From assembly GCA_023079485.1 (NCBI GenBank), contig CM041083.1, positions 157,359,052-157,423,051 of the forward strand: a stretch of 64,000 nucleotides of DNA. The letters are read 5' to 3'. This document shows positions 52,790 to 62,628 of the stretch, piece by piece. The position numbers were made by a program, and so were the translations under genes. How positions within the stretch are numbered: the stretch's first letter is position 1; every line of letters begins with the position of its first letter. This DNA is from Archilochus colubris. Its lineage: Eukaryota; Chordata; Aves; Apodiformes; Trochilidae. The notes under the pieces are model-generated. The model made no database searches. It was not told the origin of the DNA and saw nothing but the letters and a program-made list of their open reading frames with translations.

Positions 52790-53260
52790 TCAGCCAGCTC
52801 GCTCACTGGGTGCTAGTTGCGAGCCCCCGAAATGTTCCGAGGAAAGCTCCGGGAGCCGACACGGATGAGAGACGTCCCGGTCCCCTTCCCGAGTTTTGCT
52901 CCCCTTCGAGCACAACTGCGGGCTGGGGGCACTGCCGGAGCAGCGGGGACGGACCGCGGGGCTGCGGAGGTTTCGCGGCGGCTCCGCGACTGTCCAGACC
53001 TCACTGAAAACCTTGTCAGCGATGTGTTGTTTTGGGGTTTTGTTTTGTGGTGGGGATTTTTTTGTTTGTTTTTTCTCGCCAGGCGGCTTATAGCTGTCTC
53101 CAAATTTCCGAGAGAAGAGTTGCTGGCAGGAAGGCGGCGCGGAGTCCTGATCCCCTGCGAAGGGATGCGCCTGTCAGCATCACCTCCTGGCTGGAGATCG
53201 TGGGCACCTGCTTCTACCTCCGTGGCTGGGATTAAGTTAATTAGCCGACCCAGACACCCC
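52790..53260. promoter_or_regulatory. GC- and CpG-rich patch, function unknown
   Basis: Two GC-rich blocks (about 52,800-53,000 and 53,110-53,250) flank a G/T-rich stretch in otherwise AT-rich DNA. It could be a distal CpG island, an enhancer or the start of a noncoding transcript; no splice or coding evidence separates these. Confidence 0.4.
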
Positions 53261-53397
53261 ACGCAAACCCTCATCGCGGGTTTGGGTTTTGGTTTTGGAT
53301 TTTTTTTCTTTTCCCTTCACTGTTATCAAACCTGGCGATTAAGACGCGAAACTAAGAAAGAGTTTTTCTTCCACCTTAACCTTGCACACAATCCTTT

Positions 53398-53520
53398 AAC
53401 AAATTAATTAATCCTAATGAATTAACACTTCATTTATTTAAACGCGCTACAGTTCATGAATTAAATTTTCATGCAGTGATTAAAGGCTGTTAAAATATGC
53501 ATGATTTCGTTAAAATTTTA
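53398..53520. promoter_or_regulatory. candidate BRN3/homeodomain-site cluster
   Basis: AT-rich segment with ATTAATTAAT (53,403), ATGAATTAA (53,417 and 53,456) and ATGCAT (53,497), about 5.1 kb upstream of the predicted POU4F1 start. BRN3 proteins bind AT-rich motifs of the ATAATTAAT/ATGAATTAAT type, and mouse Pou4f1 is known to autoregulate through upstream sites. Assignment here is inference. Confidence 0.45.
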
Positions 53521-53579
53521 TAATAAATCAGGGCAATGTGTTACATGACAAGGCAACTACTTCCCAGCCCCTCGGAAGG

Positions 53580-53870
53580 TGGTTTGATTCGCGCGGCGGG
53601 GGTGGGGGGGTGGGGCTGTCCGCAGCCGAGCTCTCCGCTCCCGGTTTTGGCATCAGAGAGCATCCCGGTGCGCTCTGAGACTCGGCTGGCAACCGCCCCC
53701 TGTCCCCCCCTCCTAACACCTCTCCGAGTCTCTCGGACTAACACCTCTCCGAGTCTCTCGGAGGGGGGCAAGGCAGCTTTTTCCAGACACCCCATCGTAA
53801 TGTGGCGCCCTGGGAGCCGGAGCGATCGTGGGCGGGGGTGAAAGGCAATCACAGCTTTGCCCAGGGACCC
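53580..53870. promoter_or_regulatory. GC-rich patch with tandem duplication
   Basis: CpG-rich block beginning near GCGCGGCGGGGG; it contains a 25-bp tandem duplication at 53,713-53,762. No promoter motif or gene was assigned. Confidence 0.35.
53713..53762. repeat. 25-bp tandem duplication
   Basis: Two adjacent copies of CTAACACCTCTCCGAGTCTC plus five bases. Each copy includes the imperfect palindrome CTCCGAGTCTCTCGGA. Confidence 0.9.
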
Positions 53871-56800
53871 GGTGCCACGCAAACGAGCGTGGTGTGAGGA
53901 GGTGTTTCGCTGGAGGGGCTTCTCGGTGTGCTTTTTCATTCCTCCACGTCACTTAAAAGAAAGAGCGAGAAACTTTACTGGTAACAGGACTTGCAGTGTT
54001 TTCCACCGGAACTCTGCTTGGCTCCCCCGGTCTCTGCACTTTCCCGAAAGGGGATGTTGTGAACCACCTTGGGACTTAAATCACCATCAAGCGCTTCAAT
54101 TTTTAATATGACAACATTCTACACTTTGACTGCAAAAGCAATTATTGCGGCTTGTACATCAGTAATTAGCAGGTCTTTGCTGATGTAAAGAAAGTCCTCA
54201 TTAGGACATGGAAATACTTTTTGTGCATTCACCCAAAGGGTTGGTTGGGTTTGGTGGTTTTTTTGTTTTGTTTTGTTTTTGTTTTCTTCTAAAGGTTGAT
54301 TTTTATCATCTAAAGGAAAAACAGCTATTACACTAAATGGGATATTGGCTTCCCGTGAACTTCACCAAATAACACTCGTGCTGTAGGTTTTTTCTCAGTG
54401 CTCTCCCTGACGCTCAGGGTAAAGCAAATACCGTGACTAAAAAATGTAAAACTAACGTTTGGTGAAATAAAAATACCCAAAAGATTTAGAATGAGAAGCT
54501 CCACAGTAACCATTTTTTTTTTTTTAGGTCGGGATACATATCAAACTACGATCAGACGTTACTGCTTAATATCCCAAGTTTTCCTATATTCATCTTTGGG
54601 GAATCCTGAAAAGAGAAATCAAACACAATGGGTTACAGTAATTAATTTATAAACGGTTTCACTGTGGGAATAAGGGGTTACTTTATTACTTTCTCGAGAT
54701 AGGCTGTTCAGTCAATTAAGGAAATCTGCCCGTTTCTTGCATTTAAAGCTGGAGAAAACTACGGGAGACGAGTAAATGTGTTATGTAGACATCTATGCCT
54801 CCCTCCTTTTATTGAGCATCTTGGGCCATAAAAGTCGGGCTACAGCATGGTCGTATCTCCAATGAATTCACCCCTCAAAGCCTGCGAGTTTACTGCCATC
54901 AGTATTCATGAGGCTGGACGTACCCACGAGGAATAGAAATAGCAGAGAACATTAAGATAAAATCTATTACCAGGCCCCTGCGATGCTGAGCCGGGCTCAA
55001 GCCGCCTTCCCGAGGAGCTGGCTGTGTGTGGCGGGGAGAGGAGGGGCTGCCTGGAGCCGGTGACAAGAGGGGATGGTCCCCAACGAGCCTTTGGGGACCT
55101 CCCCGGACAGCAGCCCCTGCGCTCTGTGGGGCAGGGGGAGTAGTAGGGGCTGTGGCAGCACCGCAGCGGGCACTAGGGCAGGAGCAGTGTCAGGGGGGGA
55201 ACTTGCGATTTTAAGCGTTACTTTAAAGGTTAGCACGTCCCTTCTTCCAAAAAAGAAAAGTGTCTCAAGGGCTGCGAAGGAAATTTTTCCTCTCGGGCTT
55301 GACAACTACAGATCAAACGGTGCCTTAAAAAAAAAAAATAATAAAAAAATTCCTCTCCTCCCCATGGCCTCTACCCTCTCGCCCTCCCACCTTCTGCAAG
55401 ATCAGAGGGAAAAGTTGGCTGCGACTCCCGATCGCAGCTTCTGCCTCCGGGGGCAGCAGGAGTGACCAGGGAGGAGCCGGCAGCCTCCTCCTCCGGGAGC
55501 AGCCCGCAGCCAGACACCCCCCCGGCGTTCGGTGGCTGTTGTCCCCCACCCCGCCATTAGCAGCCACCCCTGACAGGGTGGGTTTTTATGAAGGAACAAG
55601 GAGCACACGGCAGGGGTTGTCTCTCCAGCCGGCCCAGACTACTTCACTCGCCATTTGCCGAAACGAGGACAGTGCAGCAGGATGCACATCTCAAGACAAC
55701 GCGTCCAACCTCCTGTCTGCCTTTAGAAGACACTGGGGAGGTGGGACTGAAGACTCTTAAAACAGATGAAGGACTTCGCCTCCTCAGCCTACGTCTTACC
55801 TCTGTCGGCGGAGGTGTGAAGGTGGCTGAATTTTCTGCCTTTCTGGCCGACAAAAATAAGCAAGTGAACAACAGGGAACGTTTTAGAAGTACTGCAAGGG
55901 TTTGATTTTATAAGGAGAAGGTCTCCCCAGCCAGCACCTCCCCGAGCAGCCTCTGCCACTGGTGGGGGGGGACCAGGGCTGACTCTCTGCCCGTGCTTCC
56001 TGCACTCCTGCAGTTGTGCCCCAGCTAGCCCAGGGGTTAGAGGCTCCGGCCGCAGAGGCAAAGTAAGCCCGGTAGCATGTGGAGAGGTAGGCAGGTCAGC
56101 CCTTAGCCTACAGTTCCACTCACACACCCCTCCCCCGGTGGCCTTTGTCGCCGCTTGCACAATTTTTCCCTTGCTCAGAGCAAAGAATTCACTTAGCGGA
56201 AACCACATGAACTTGGCCTGAAAGAGTCCTGGCCAGCCAGGGCCTCACAGACAGCACGGACAAACACCCATGCATCCCAGGTGAAGCAGCCAGAGCTGCC
56301 ATCTCACACCTTCCTCCGCTGAGCGAGGAGGTGAGCCCGGCTTTCTGCCTCCGTCCCCCGCCGGGATCAACCAAGGAGCCCGGCCGTGCTTGCAGCTGGC
56401 TGTGTTTTAGCTTGGGAGGATGGGAAAGGCTGGGAAAGGCAGGATGCTCGGGCCTTTCTCCTGCAGCTGGTTGCTTCTCAAGCAGCTTGGTGAAAAGCGA
56501 TATCTCCCACTTTCCTCTTCCACTCCATTCCTTCCTCAGGAGGTCTTCTGTTGACAAGGCATGGTACCCTAGAAATAGCTAGAATAAGTCATAAGGCTTA
56601 AAAAAGAAACAAAACAAACAACAACAACAACAACAAAAAAAAACCCTCTCAAAGTATGATTTGGCTATTCTGATGCAATGATTTCGATAAATAAGGAGAG
56701 CCCAATGCCACTTCAGACCAGTGTTTTTCAAGCTCACCCCCCTTAGAGATGAAGTTGCATTCCGTAACCCCAGGGGACGCGGTAATGGATAGAGACCTGG

Positions 56801-57422
56801 CTCCCTTTCTCACCAGTAATTGGTAGTCTTTCCTCCCGGACAAGATGGGGAGCTGGGGAAGAGCTTTTGAAGACAAATGTGGACTTTACCTGGGGTTGTG
56901 GTGTGCTCTGTTTGTGTGTGTGTGCCTGCGTGCCCTTTCGGCTGTGTTTATGCGCATAAATAAGAGGCGTTCAGGGGAAAGGGAGCAATTCCGATGCACT
57001 CTGAGGCTGCCACATCCCTGATCCAAACACCCCGCTGACTCTCCCTGCTGCCTGCCTGCCTGCCTGCAGGTCTGCTGAAATAAACCCGGTAGCAGCTGGT
57101 CGGTGACCGAGGGACTGCTCTAGCGTGCCCTAGGGGACAGAATTCACCAGGGGCCGATCCCTAGAGATTCACACAAATCCCACAGATACCTTGGAAAAGT
57201 CATCCCTTCTAGTTTTACCTCCAACTTCATAAGCAGCTAAAAAAAAACCCAAACCACCAAAACCCAAACTTGCTCTAAAACGGTACTGTAACCCCGAATC
57301 ACTCATAAAAACAACAGTGTGTTATTCACCCTACCCGTTTTATTCAAATGCAAGAGTATTCAAGGAATAAACCACAGAAGAGTAAGGCAGGAAGACAGAA
57401 ACACAGAAGAAAGATCAAAGAT

Positions 57423-57784
57423 GGAAGGAAGGAAGGAAGGAAGGAAGGAAGGAAGGAAGGAAGGAAGGAAGGAAGGAAGGAAGGAAGGAAGGAAGGAAGG
57501 AAGGAAGGAAGGAAGAGGAAGGAAGGAAGGAAGGAAGGAAGGAAGGAAGGAAGGAAGGAAGGAAGGAAGGAAGGAAGGAAGGAAGGAAGGAAGGAAGGAA
57601 GGAAGGAAGGAAGGAAGGAAGGAAGGAAGGAAGGAAGGAAGGAAGGAAAGGAAGGAAGGAAGGAAGGAAGGAAGGAAGGAAGGAAGGAAGGAAGGAAGGA
57701 AGGAAGGAAGGAAGGAAGGAAGGAAGGAAGGAAGGAAGGAAGGAAGGAAGGAAGGAAGGAAGGAAGGAAGGAAGGAAGGAAGGA
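57423..57784. repeat. (GGAA)n microsatellite, about 90 units
   Basis: Near-perfect tetranucleotide array on the plus strand with two interruptions (GGAAGAGGAAGG near 57,513 and GGAAAGGAAGG near 57,646). The long open frames it produces in several frames are repeat artefacts. Confidence 0.98.
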
Positions 57785-57800
57785 GATAAAAAAAAGAAAA

Positions 57801-57945
57801 GAGAAGAGAAGAGAAGAGAAGAGAAGAGAAGAGAAGAGAAGAGAAGAGAAGAGAAGAGAAGAGAAGAGAAGAGAAGAGAAGAGAAGAGAAGAGAAGAGAA
57901 GAGAAGAGAAGAGAAGAGAAGAGAAAAGAAAAGAAAAGAAAAGAG
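57801..57945. repeat. (GAGAA)n microsatellite
   Basis: About 25 perfect pentanucleotide units to 57,925, then GAAAA units to 57,945. Together with the GGAA array this forms about 520 bp of pure-purine strand. Confidence 0.98.
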
Positions 57946-58582
57946 TGTTCTGTATGTGATTATTCTCTGCTTCAGACCATGCCAGTGAAACTTGGGTTTT
58001 CCCGCTGACAAGGAGCTCGGGGTGGCTGGGAAGCCCAAAGGAAATACAGGGTTTCACCTCAGCGGCGCTTCCCGTGCCGAGCCGCGCTCCTGGTGGGCGA
58101 GGCGGATGTCACCGGCGGTGCCTGACACAATCGTGTTTGCAACCGAAGTACACGACGTGGTGGTGGGGTATGAAATTATTTGGAAACAAATAGCCTCTCA
58201 GGGCTTCAAACAAATGCCTGCCACAGCGGTTCTTCCGGAGGAGCCGACGAGTAATTCTGGAAAGTAGCGGAGTGCGGAGAGAGGACGCCCTGTTCTGCGG
58301 TGAGGGGCAGCCCCAGAGCGGACTCGCGCCTTCTCTCGGCTGCGGCGAGAGCAACGCACCTTTGCATTTCGGTGCCGAGAGTTGGGCTGGTTCCTCTCGC
58401 CGTTCCGAGGGCCTGATAGAGGCTCCGGCCCGCATACCGGACGGCCCCTCCTGCCACCACCTCTCCGAACCCCGCCGCCCATTCCCGCCCCGTCGGGGTG
58501 CCCCGGGCCGCGCCGACGGCCGAGCAGCGCGCACGTGTGGCAGCCACAGGTGCCGCAGCCCCCGGTGATCGGTGCCTCTCTC

Positions 58583-58588
58583 TATAAG
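58583..58588 (+). promoter_or_regulatory. POU4F1: TATA box (TATAAG)
   Basis: CTCTCTATAAGAGCGG in a CpG-rich setting; it predicts transcription starting near 58,613 and a 5' leader of about 505 bases. Confidence 0.65.
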
Positions 58589-58637
58589 AGCGGCCCCGCC
58601 ACCGCCCCCCCGGCGAGACGGGCGAGGGCTGCGGGAG

Positions 58638-58754
58638 ATGCAACAAGGAGCGGGGAGGCAGGGACCGGGGGCGGCGGCGGCGGGAGGAAGAGGAGGAGGA
58701 GGAAAAGGAGGAGGAGGAGGAAAAGGAGGAGGAGGAAGGGGGGGAGACAGCTGA
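58638..58754 (+). CDS. uORF 1 in POU4F1 leader
   Basis: 38 codons (MQQGAGRQGPG then Gly/Lys-rich), mostly encoded by the purine tract. Its TGA shares one base with the ATG of uORF 2 (TGATG). It is only in the mRNA if transcription starts near 58,613. Translation is unproven, and the peptide is composition-driven. Confidence 0.4.
   Translation: MQQGAGRQGPGAAAAGGRGGGGKGGGGGKGGGGRGGDS
58681..58748 (+). repeat. (GGA)n purine tract in POU4F1 leader
   Basis: GGAGGA/GGAAAAGGAGGA units and a G7 run on the plus strand; prone to G-quadruplex or triplex formation. Confidence 0.85.
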
Positions 58755-58807
58755 TGCCTGTCAAAGCCGGAGCCGCTTCGCTCTCGCGAGAGCCCGCCCG
58801 GCGGTAG
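58754..58807 (+). CDS. uORF 2 in POU4F1 leader
   Basis: 17 codons, MPVKAGAASLSREPARR, stop TAG. Starts within the stop codon of uORF 1, an arrangement that could allow termination-reinitiation. Confidence 0.4.
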   Translation: MPVKAGAASLSREPARR

Positions 58808-58814
58808 CCACGGG

Positions 58815-58886
58815 ATGCGGGGCTCAGGTGCGGGCAGAGCGCAGCGCAGCGCGCCCGGCGCCGGGCAGCGGCAGGCAGCGGAGTGA
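58815..58886 (+). CDS. uORF 3 in POU4F1 leader
   Basis: 23 codons beginning MRGSGAGRAQ, stop TGA, well upstream of the main start. Confidence 0.4.
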   Translation: MRGSGAGRAQRSAPGAGQRQAAE

Positions 58887-59101
58887 GACGGCGGGGGCCG
58901 GAGGGAGCCTCGCCGCCCGCTCACCCATCAGCCCCAGCCCCGGCCACCGCGGCAGCGGCGGCGGCGGGGGCAGGGTCCGCTGCGGCAGCGTCGCCACCGG
59001 CTCCGCCACTGCCACCCGCCGCCGTCCCCGATTTCCCCCGTCGGGAGGAGAGAGCCCGAAGAGCACTTTTCCCCCGACTTTAGGAGTGTTTGTGGATTTA
59101 C

Positions 59102-59173
59102 ATGCCAAGCCTTCAAGATGATGTCCATGAACAGCAAACAGCCGCATTTTGCCATGCATCCCACCCTACCTGA
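59102..59173 (+). CDS. uORF 4 overlapping the POU4F1 start
   Basis: ATG 16 bases upstream of the main ATG and out of frame; 23 codons ([12 protein letters not shown]...) ending at TGA 59,171. Context TTACATGC is weak (T at -3, C at +4), so leaky scanning to the stronger main start (AAGATGA) is expected. Confidence 0.45.
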   Translation: MPSLQDDVHEQQTAAFCHASHPT

Positions 59174-59240
59174 GCACAAATACCCTTCTCTACACTCCAG
59201 CTCGGAAGCAATAAGAAGAGCATGTCTACCAACTCCACCG
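59118..59240 (+). CDS. POU4F1: POU4F1 coding exon 1
   Basis: 41 codons, [20 protein letters not shown] to CLPTPP, phase 0, donor GTAAGG. The start is one of two adjacent ATGs (59,118 and 59,121); family convention uses the first. It encodes the first half of the POU-IV activation box. Confidence 0.97.
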
Positions 59241-61186
59241 GTAAGGGACATGCGACTGCAGCTCTCTTCTTCCTTCCTTCCTTTCTTTCTTTCTTTCATT
59301 CTTTCTCTCTCTTACACACAGACACGCACTTTCTTTCTCTCTCTCTTTTCTGTATACCGCATGTATGTGTATGTGCATTAATAAAAAAACCGCTGCGAGG
59401 CACATTTTGACAAGCGGCGCTTAATGTTTTTTTCATGTCTTCTTCTGCAATCATCTGAGCGCCTGTGATCTTTTTTGAAAGCGGTGTTCACACGACTCTC
59501 CGACTTCATCCACTTTCTGTATTAATTTTTATGACTCGGCCTCTGAAAAGAAATGCGCTTTATGTGCTCTCGTGTTTGACACAATTCCCCAGCTGTGAGT
59601 TACAGATCCATTTCTTCTCCTCCTTTCTCTCCCCTCTCTCTCTTTAATTTTTTTTTAAATTGTTATTTTATTTATTTATTTGTTCCCTACATTCTCTCCT
59701 CCTCTCTTTTCCCGATTTCCCACCGGCTGCCTGCCCTCTCTACTCTTCGCTTTTTCTTTTCCCCTTTTGCTCCCCCTCCTCGCTTTCCCTACTACCATTC
59801 TACCCCATCCTCTATTTCCCCTCACTTCCCTGTGCTATCGCCTGCTACAACCCGCTTCTTCCATTCATTTGGCTCTCCCTCCCTCCTGTACCCCTTTACA
59901 CGCCCATGCTGCTGCATGCTACCCCCACACGGTCACCCCAACTTCGCTGACTTCTCTCTCCACTCCTGGGCTCCCCTCCCTCCACTTTTTCCTCTCCTTC
60001 CCCACCGCACACTCCATCCTCTCTCAACTCCACGCTTCCTCTCTCTTCTCTTTACCCCCTTTCTGCCTCCCCCCCTCTCCGGCGCTCCCCTACCGTCCTC
60101 TTCCCGGAACCCCGCTCTGTTTTGTGTTCCTTGCAGCTGCAGAGCAATATCTTCGCCAGCCTCGATGAGACCCTACTGGCCCGGGCCGAGGCTCTGGCCG
60201 CCGTTGACATCGCCGTCTCTCAGGGCAAGAGCCACCCGTTCAAACCGGACGCCACTTACCACACCATGAACAGCGTGCCCTGCACCTCCACCTCCACCGT
60301 GCCCCTGGCGCACCACCACCATCACCACCACCACCACCACCAAGCGCTGGAGCCCGGCGACCTCCTCGACCATATCACTTCTCCTTCTCTGGCGCTCATG
60401 CCCGGCGGAGGCGGCGGAGGCGGCGGCGGCGGAGGCGGCCACGACGGGGCGGGCGGCGGAGGCGGCGGGGCCGGCGGCGGCGGGGGAGGCGGCGGCGGCG
60501 GCGGGGGAGGCGGCGGCCTCATCTCCACCTCGGCCCACCCTCACTCGCACATGCACGGCCTGGGCCACCTCTCGCACCCGGCTGCCATGAACATGCCGTC
60601 GGGGCTACCGCACCCGGGGCTGGTGGCCGCGCACCACGGGGCCGCGGGGCAGGTGGCCTCGGCAGCGGCGGTGGTGGGGGCAGCCGGCTTGGCCTCCATC
60701 TGCGACTCGGACACGGACCCGCGGGAGCTGGAGGCCTTCGCCGAGCGCTTCAAGCAGCGCCGCATCAAGCTGGGGGTGACCCAGGCCGACGTGGGCTCGG
60801 CGTTGGCCAACCTGAAGATCCCGGGGGTGGGGTCCCTCAGCCAGAGCACTATCTGCCGCTTCGAGTCCCTCACCCTCTCCCACAACAATATGATCGCCCT
60901 CAAGCCCATCCTGCAGGCCTGGCTGGAGGAGGCCGAGGGAGCCCAGCGGGAAAAAATGAACAAGCCCGAGCTCTTCAACGGGGGCGAGAAGAAGCGCAAG
61001 CGGACTTCCATCGCCGCCCCGGAGAAGCGCTCCCTGGAGGCTTACTTCGCCGTCCAGCCCCGGCCCTCCTCCGAGAAGATCGCCGCCATCGCCGAGAAAT
61101 TGGACCTCAAAAAGAACGTGGTGCGGGTTTGGTTTTGCAATCAGAGACAGAAGCAGAAACGGATGAAATTTTCCGCCACCTATTAG
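59118..61186 (+). CDS. POU4F1: POU4F1 / BRN3A, class IV POU-homeodomain transcription factor (two exons joined)
   Basis: Joining 59118-59240 and 60137-61186 gives 390 codons plus stop (human about 419). The N-terminal POU-IV box spans the exon junction ([13 protein letters not shown] then [19 protein letters not shown]). Then come a His10 tract (residues 100-109), a Gly-rich tract (131-168), the POU-specific domain (about 234-311) and the homeodomain (327-386) with recognition helix [15 protein letters not shown], ending FSATY. The C-terminal ~160 residues look identical or nearly so to mammalian BRN3A. The shorter length comes from fewer Ala/Gly/Pro repeat residues in the middle. In vertebrates it directs differentiation and survival of sensory neurons, retinal ganglion cells and habenular neurons. 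A short isoform lacking exon 1 is known in mammals; intron 1 here could supply its promoter, but nothing proves it. Confidence 0.98.
59241..60136 (+). other. POU4F1: POU4F1 intron
   Basis: 896 bp, GTAAGG to CCTTGCAG. From about 59,590 onward it is extremely pyrimidine-rich, which leaves few stop codons and produces long spurious open frames. The mammalian gene also has a single intron at this point. Confidence 0.95.
60137..61186 (+). CDS. POU4F1: POU4F1 coding exon 2
   Basis: Residues 42-390: second half of the POU-IV box, low-complexity middle, POU-specific domain and homeodomain, stop TAG. Very GC-rich, with codon choice strongly biased to G/C in third positions. Confidence 0.98.
   Translation: MQSNIFASLDETLLARAEALAAVDIAVSQGKSHPFKPDATYHTMNSVPCTSTSTVPLAHHHHHHHHHHQALEPGDLLDHITSPSLALMPGGGGGGGGGGGGHDGAGGGGGGAGGGGGGGGGGGGGGGLISTSAHPHSHMHGLGHLSHPAAMNMPSGLPHPGLVAAHHGAAGQVASAAAVVGAAGLASICDSDTDPRELEAFAERFKQRRIKLGVTQADVGSALANLKIPGVGSLSQSTICRFESLTLSHNNMIALKPILQAWLEEAEGAQREKMNKPELFNGGEKKRKRTSIAAPEKRSLEAYFAVQPRPSSEKIAAIAEKLDLKKNVVRVWFCNQRQKQKRMKFSATY
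60311..60340 (+). repeat. POU4F1: His10 codon tract in POU4F1
   Basis: Ten His codons, nine CAC and one CAT. His runs are a known feature of POU4F1 and POU4F2 and are associated with nuclear-speckle targeting in some human proteins. Confidence 0.9.
60404..60517 (+). repeat. POU4F1: Gly-rich codon tract in POU4F1
   Basis: 38 residues, nearly all Gly, broken by HDGA and one Ala. Human has a Gly/Ala/Pro-rich segment in the same place. GGC/GGA/GGG codons are mixed, so it is not a pure trinucleotide repeat. Confidence 0.9.
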
Positions 61187-62622
61187 GGGCGGGCGGGAGG
61201 GGCGGCCCTAACACTTGGGGGCACCGGGGGGGGGCCGGGCCGGGGCCACGGGTGTTGCCCACCCACCGCCACCGTCGCCCGAAACGCCGTGGGAACCTCC
61301 GCGGAACCAAGGGACGATGTAGAAATTAAACTCGAACTACTCGGTGAGCGGGGAGGGGGGACGTGCGTTGGGGGAAGGGAGGGGGGGGGTTGTGGTATTA
61401 ATTATTAAAAAAAAAAGACATCGGGACGCCAACGAGAAGAAGGAAGAGAGAGGAGGTAAAAACGCTCTAGAACCCCGCGGGGGTCACTTCTGCGGCCCTG
61501 TCCCCTCGTTACTCCCCCCCTTTTTAAGCCCTCACCACCCCCAGACAGAAAGACAGAGAAAGAGCAACTTAAAGCGTAAATACACACAGACACACACCAA
61601 TAAATACCGTGACAGCAACAACCACAAACCGAGAAACCTAACTCACAACTTTCCGAAGGAAAACAAACCCGACCAACACACCAGGAAAGCGAAACTGTCG
61701 GTGACAATGCTACGTTTGGTTTGGGTCTCGTTACATTACTTTCTGGTTTTCTTCCTTCTTTTCCCCTGGCTTGATAATGAATGAGGATGGCTGCGGTTTG
61801 GAGTTAGGGGGAGGTCTCTTTCTTTGGTTGGCTTGGTTTTGGGATTTATTTTTGTTGTTGTTTTTTTTAATTTTGGTTTTGGTTTTGGTTTTTTTTGTGT
61901 GTGTGTGTGTGTTTTTCCCCTATTTATTGTTTGTTTGTTTGCTTTGTTTTTTTCCTCCAACACTGTTTTTCACGAGGCTTTGGTGATGGGTCTTGTCTGT
62001 GCCGGGGTAGCTGTGCGAGCCGAGCCGGGGCAGGCGGCTGCAAACCCGGCGCTGCACCCGAACCTCCCAAGGCTGGGCAGCGGTCCTTTTCTTCTCCGCT
62101 GTTGCTTCAATAATCCTAACTAGCTCAAGGAAAACAAACAAACAAACAAAGTTAACTCCACGGCCCTTTTGTTTGTGTTCCCTCTCCGGCGTGATTTGCT
62201 TTTCCATCTGTGTCTAAAGACAGGTCCCTGTCTCTGCAGAGATGCGTCTGGAGGCAGATGCCAAACCTGCCTGAGCAGGGATGCTCTCAGATATATTTTC
62301 AGATTCATTTAGGCTCGTGGTTAACTATGTCCTTCCCCCTCCCTCTCACCCTTCCCCGCCTCGCTCCCCACTCCATGCCCCCCGGCATCCCTCCCAAATT
62401 TGCTGGACTTAAATTAGCAGGGGGCTGCGGTGGGAAAAAGGTCCAGCCCAGCCTCGGTTTCCTGCGAGGGCTGAAGAGGTGTGGATGTTTGCACCTGGTA
62501 GGCAAAAGAAACCACCAGTGCAGAGGTTGAAATGACATTTATTTCTGAGAGATCTGCATGTTGGGAACAAACAGGCAAAAAACCCCGCAAACATTTGGGC
62601 TTAGAAGTCGTTTATTGTAAAT

Positions 62623-62628
62623 AATAAA
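62623..62628 (+). terminator. POU4F1: candidate POU4F1 poly(A) signal
   Basis: AATAAA about 1.44 kb after the stop codon; the first strong canonical hexamer seen downstream. Confidence 0.4.

Larger units (their letters stand above)
49491..58612. other. OBI1-POU4F1 intergenic region
   Basis: No gene recognised. Contents: CR1 at 50,091; a 52-bp repeat pair; GC-rich patches at 52,790-53,260 and 53,580-53,870; an AT-rich homeobox-site cluster at 53,398-53,520; repeat-free sequence at 54,050-54,970 that may be regulatory; and microsatellites at 57,423-57,945. Open frames in the GC-rich patches have no recognised product. Confidence 0.6.
58060..59100 (+). promoter_or_regulatory. POU4F1: CpG island / POU4F1 promoter and 5' leader
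   Basis: Dense CpG sequence covering the TATA box, the predicted start and most of the 5' leader. E-box motifs CACGTG (58,532) and CAGGTG (58,547) lie 30-50 bases upstream of the TATA box; bHLH control of this gene is plausible, but these sites are only sequence matches. Confidence 0.8.

Noticed and set aside
53271..53310. Telomere-like GGGTTTGGGTTTTGG run
   Set aside because: Irregular G/T-rich low complexity, not TTAGGG units.
52817..53407. 196-codon open frame in the GC-rich patch
   Set aside because: Non-ATG start, no recognised domain, crosses from GC-rich to T-rich low-complexity DNA; probably chance.
57319..58057. Long open frames of 156-237 codons with KEGR or FLPS repeats
   Set aside because: Translations of the GGAA/GAGAA microsatellites in different frames and strands; no coding signal.
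59595..60269. 224-codon plus-strand open frame across the POU4F1 intron
   Set aside because: Pyrimidine-rich DNA lacks stop codons by composition, and the frame runs into POU4F1 exon 2 out of register.
60173..60577. Minus-strand open frames rich in Pro/Ala opposite POU4F1 exon 2
   Set aside because: Shadows of the GC-rich coding exon on the other strand.
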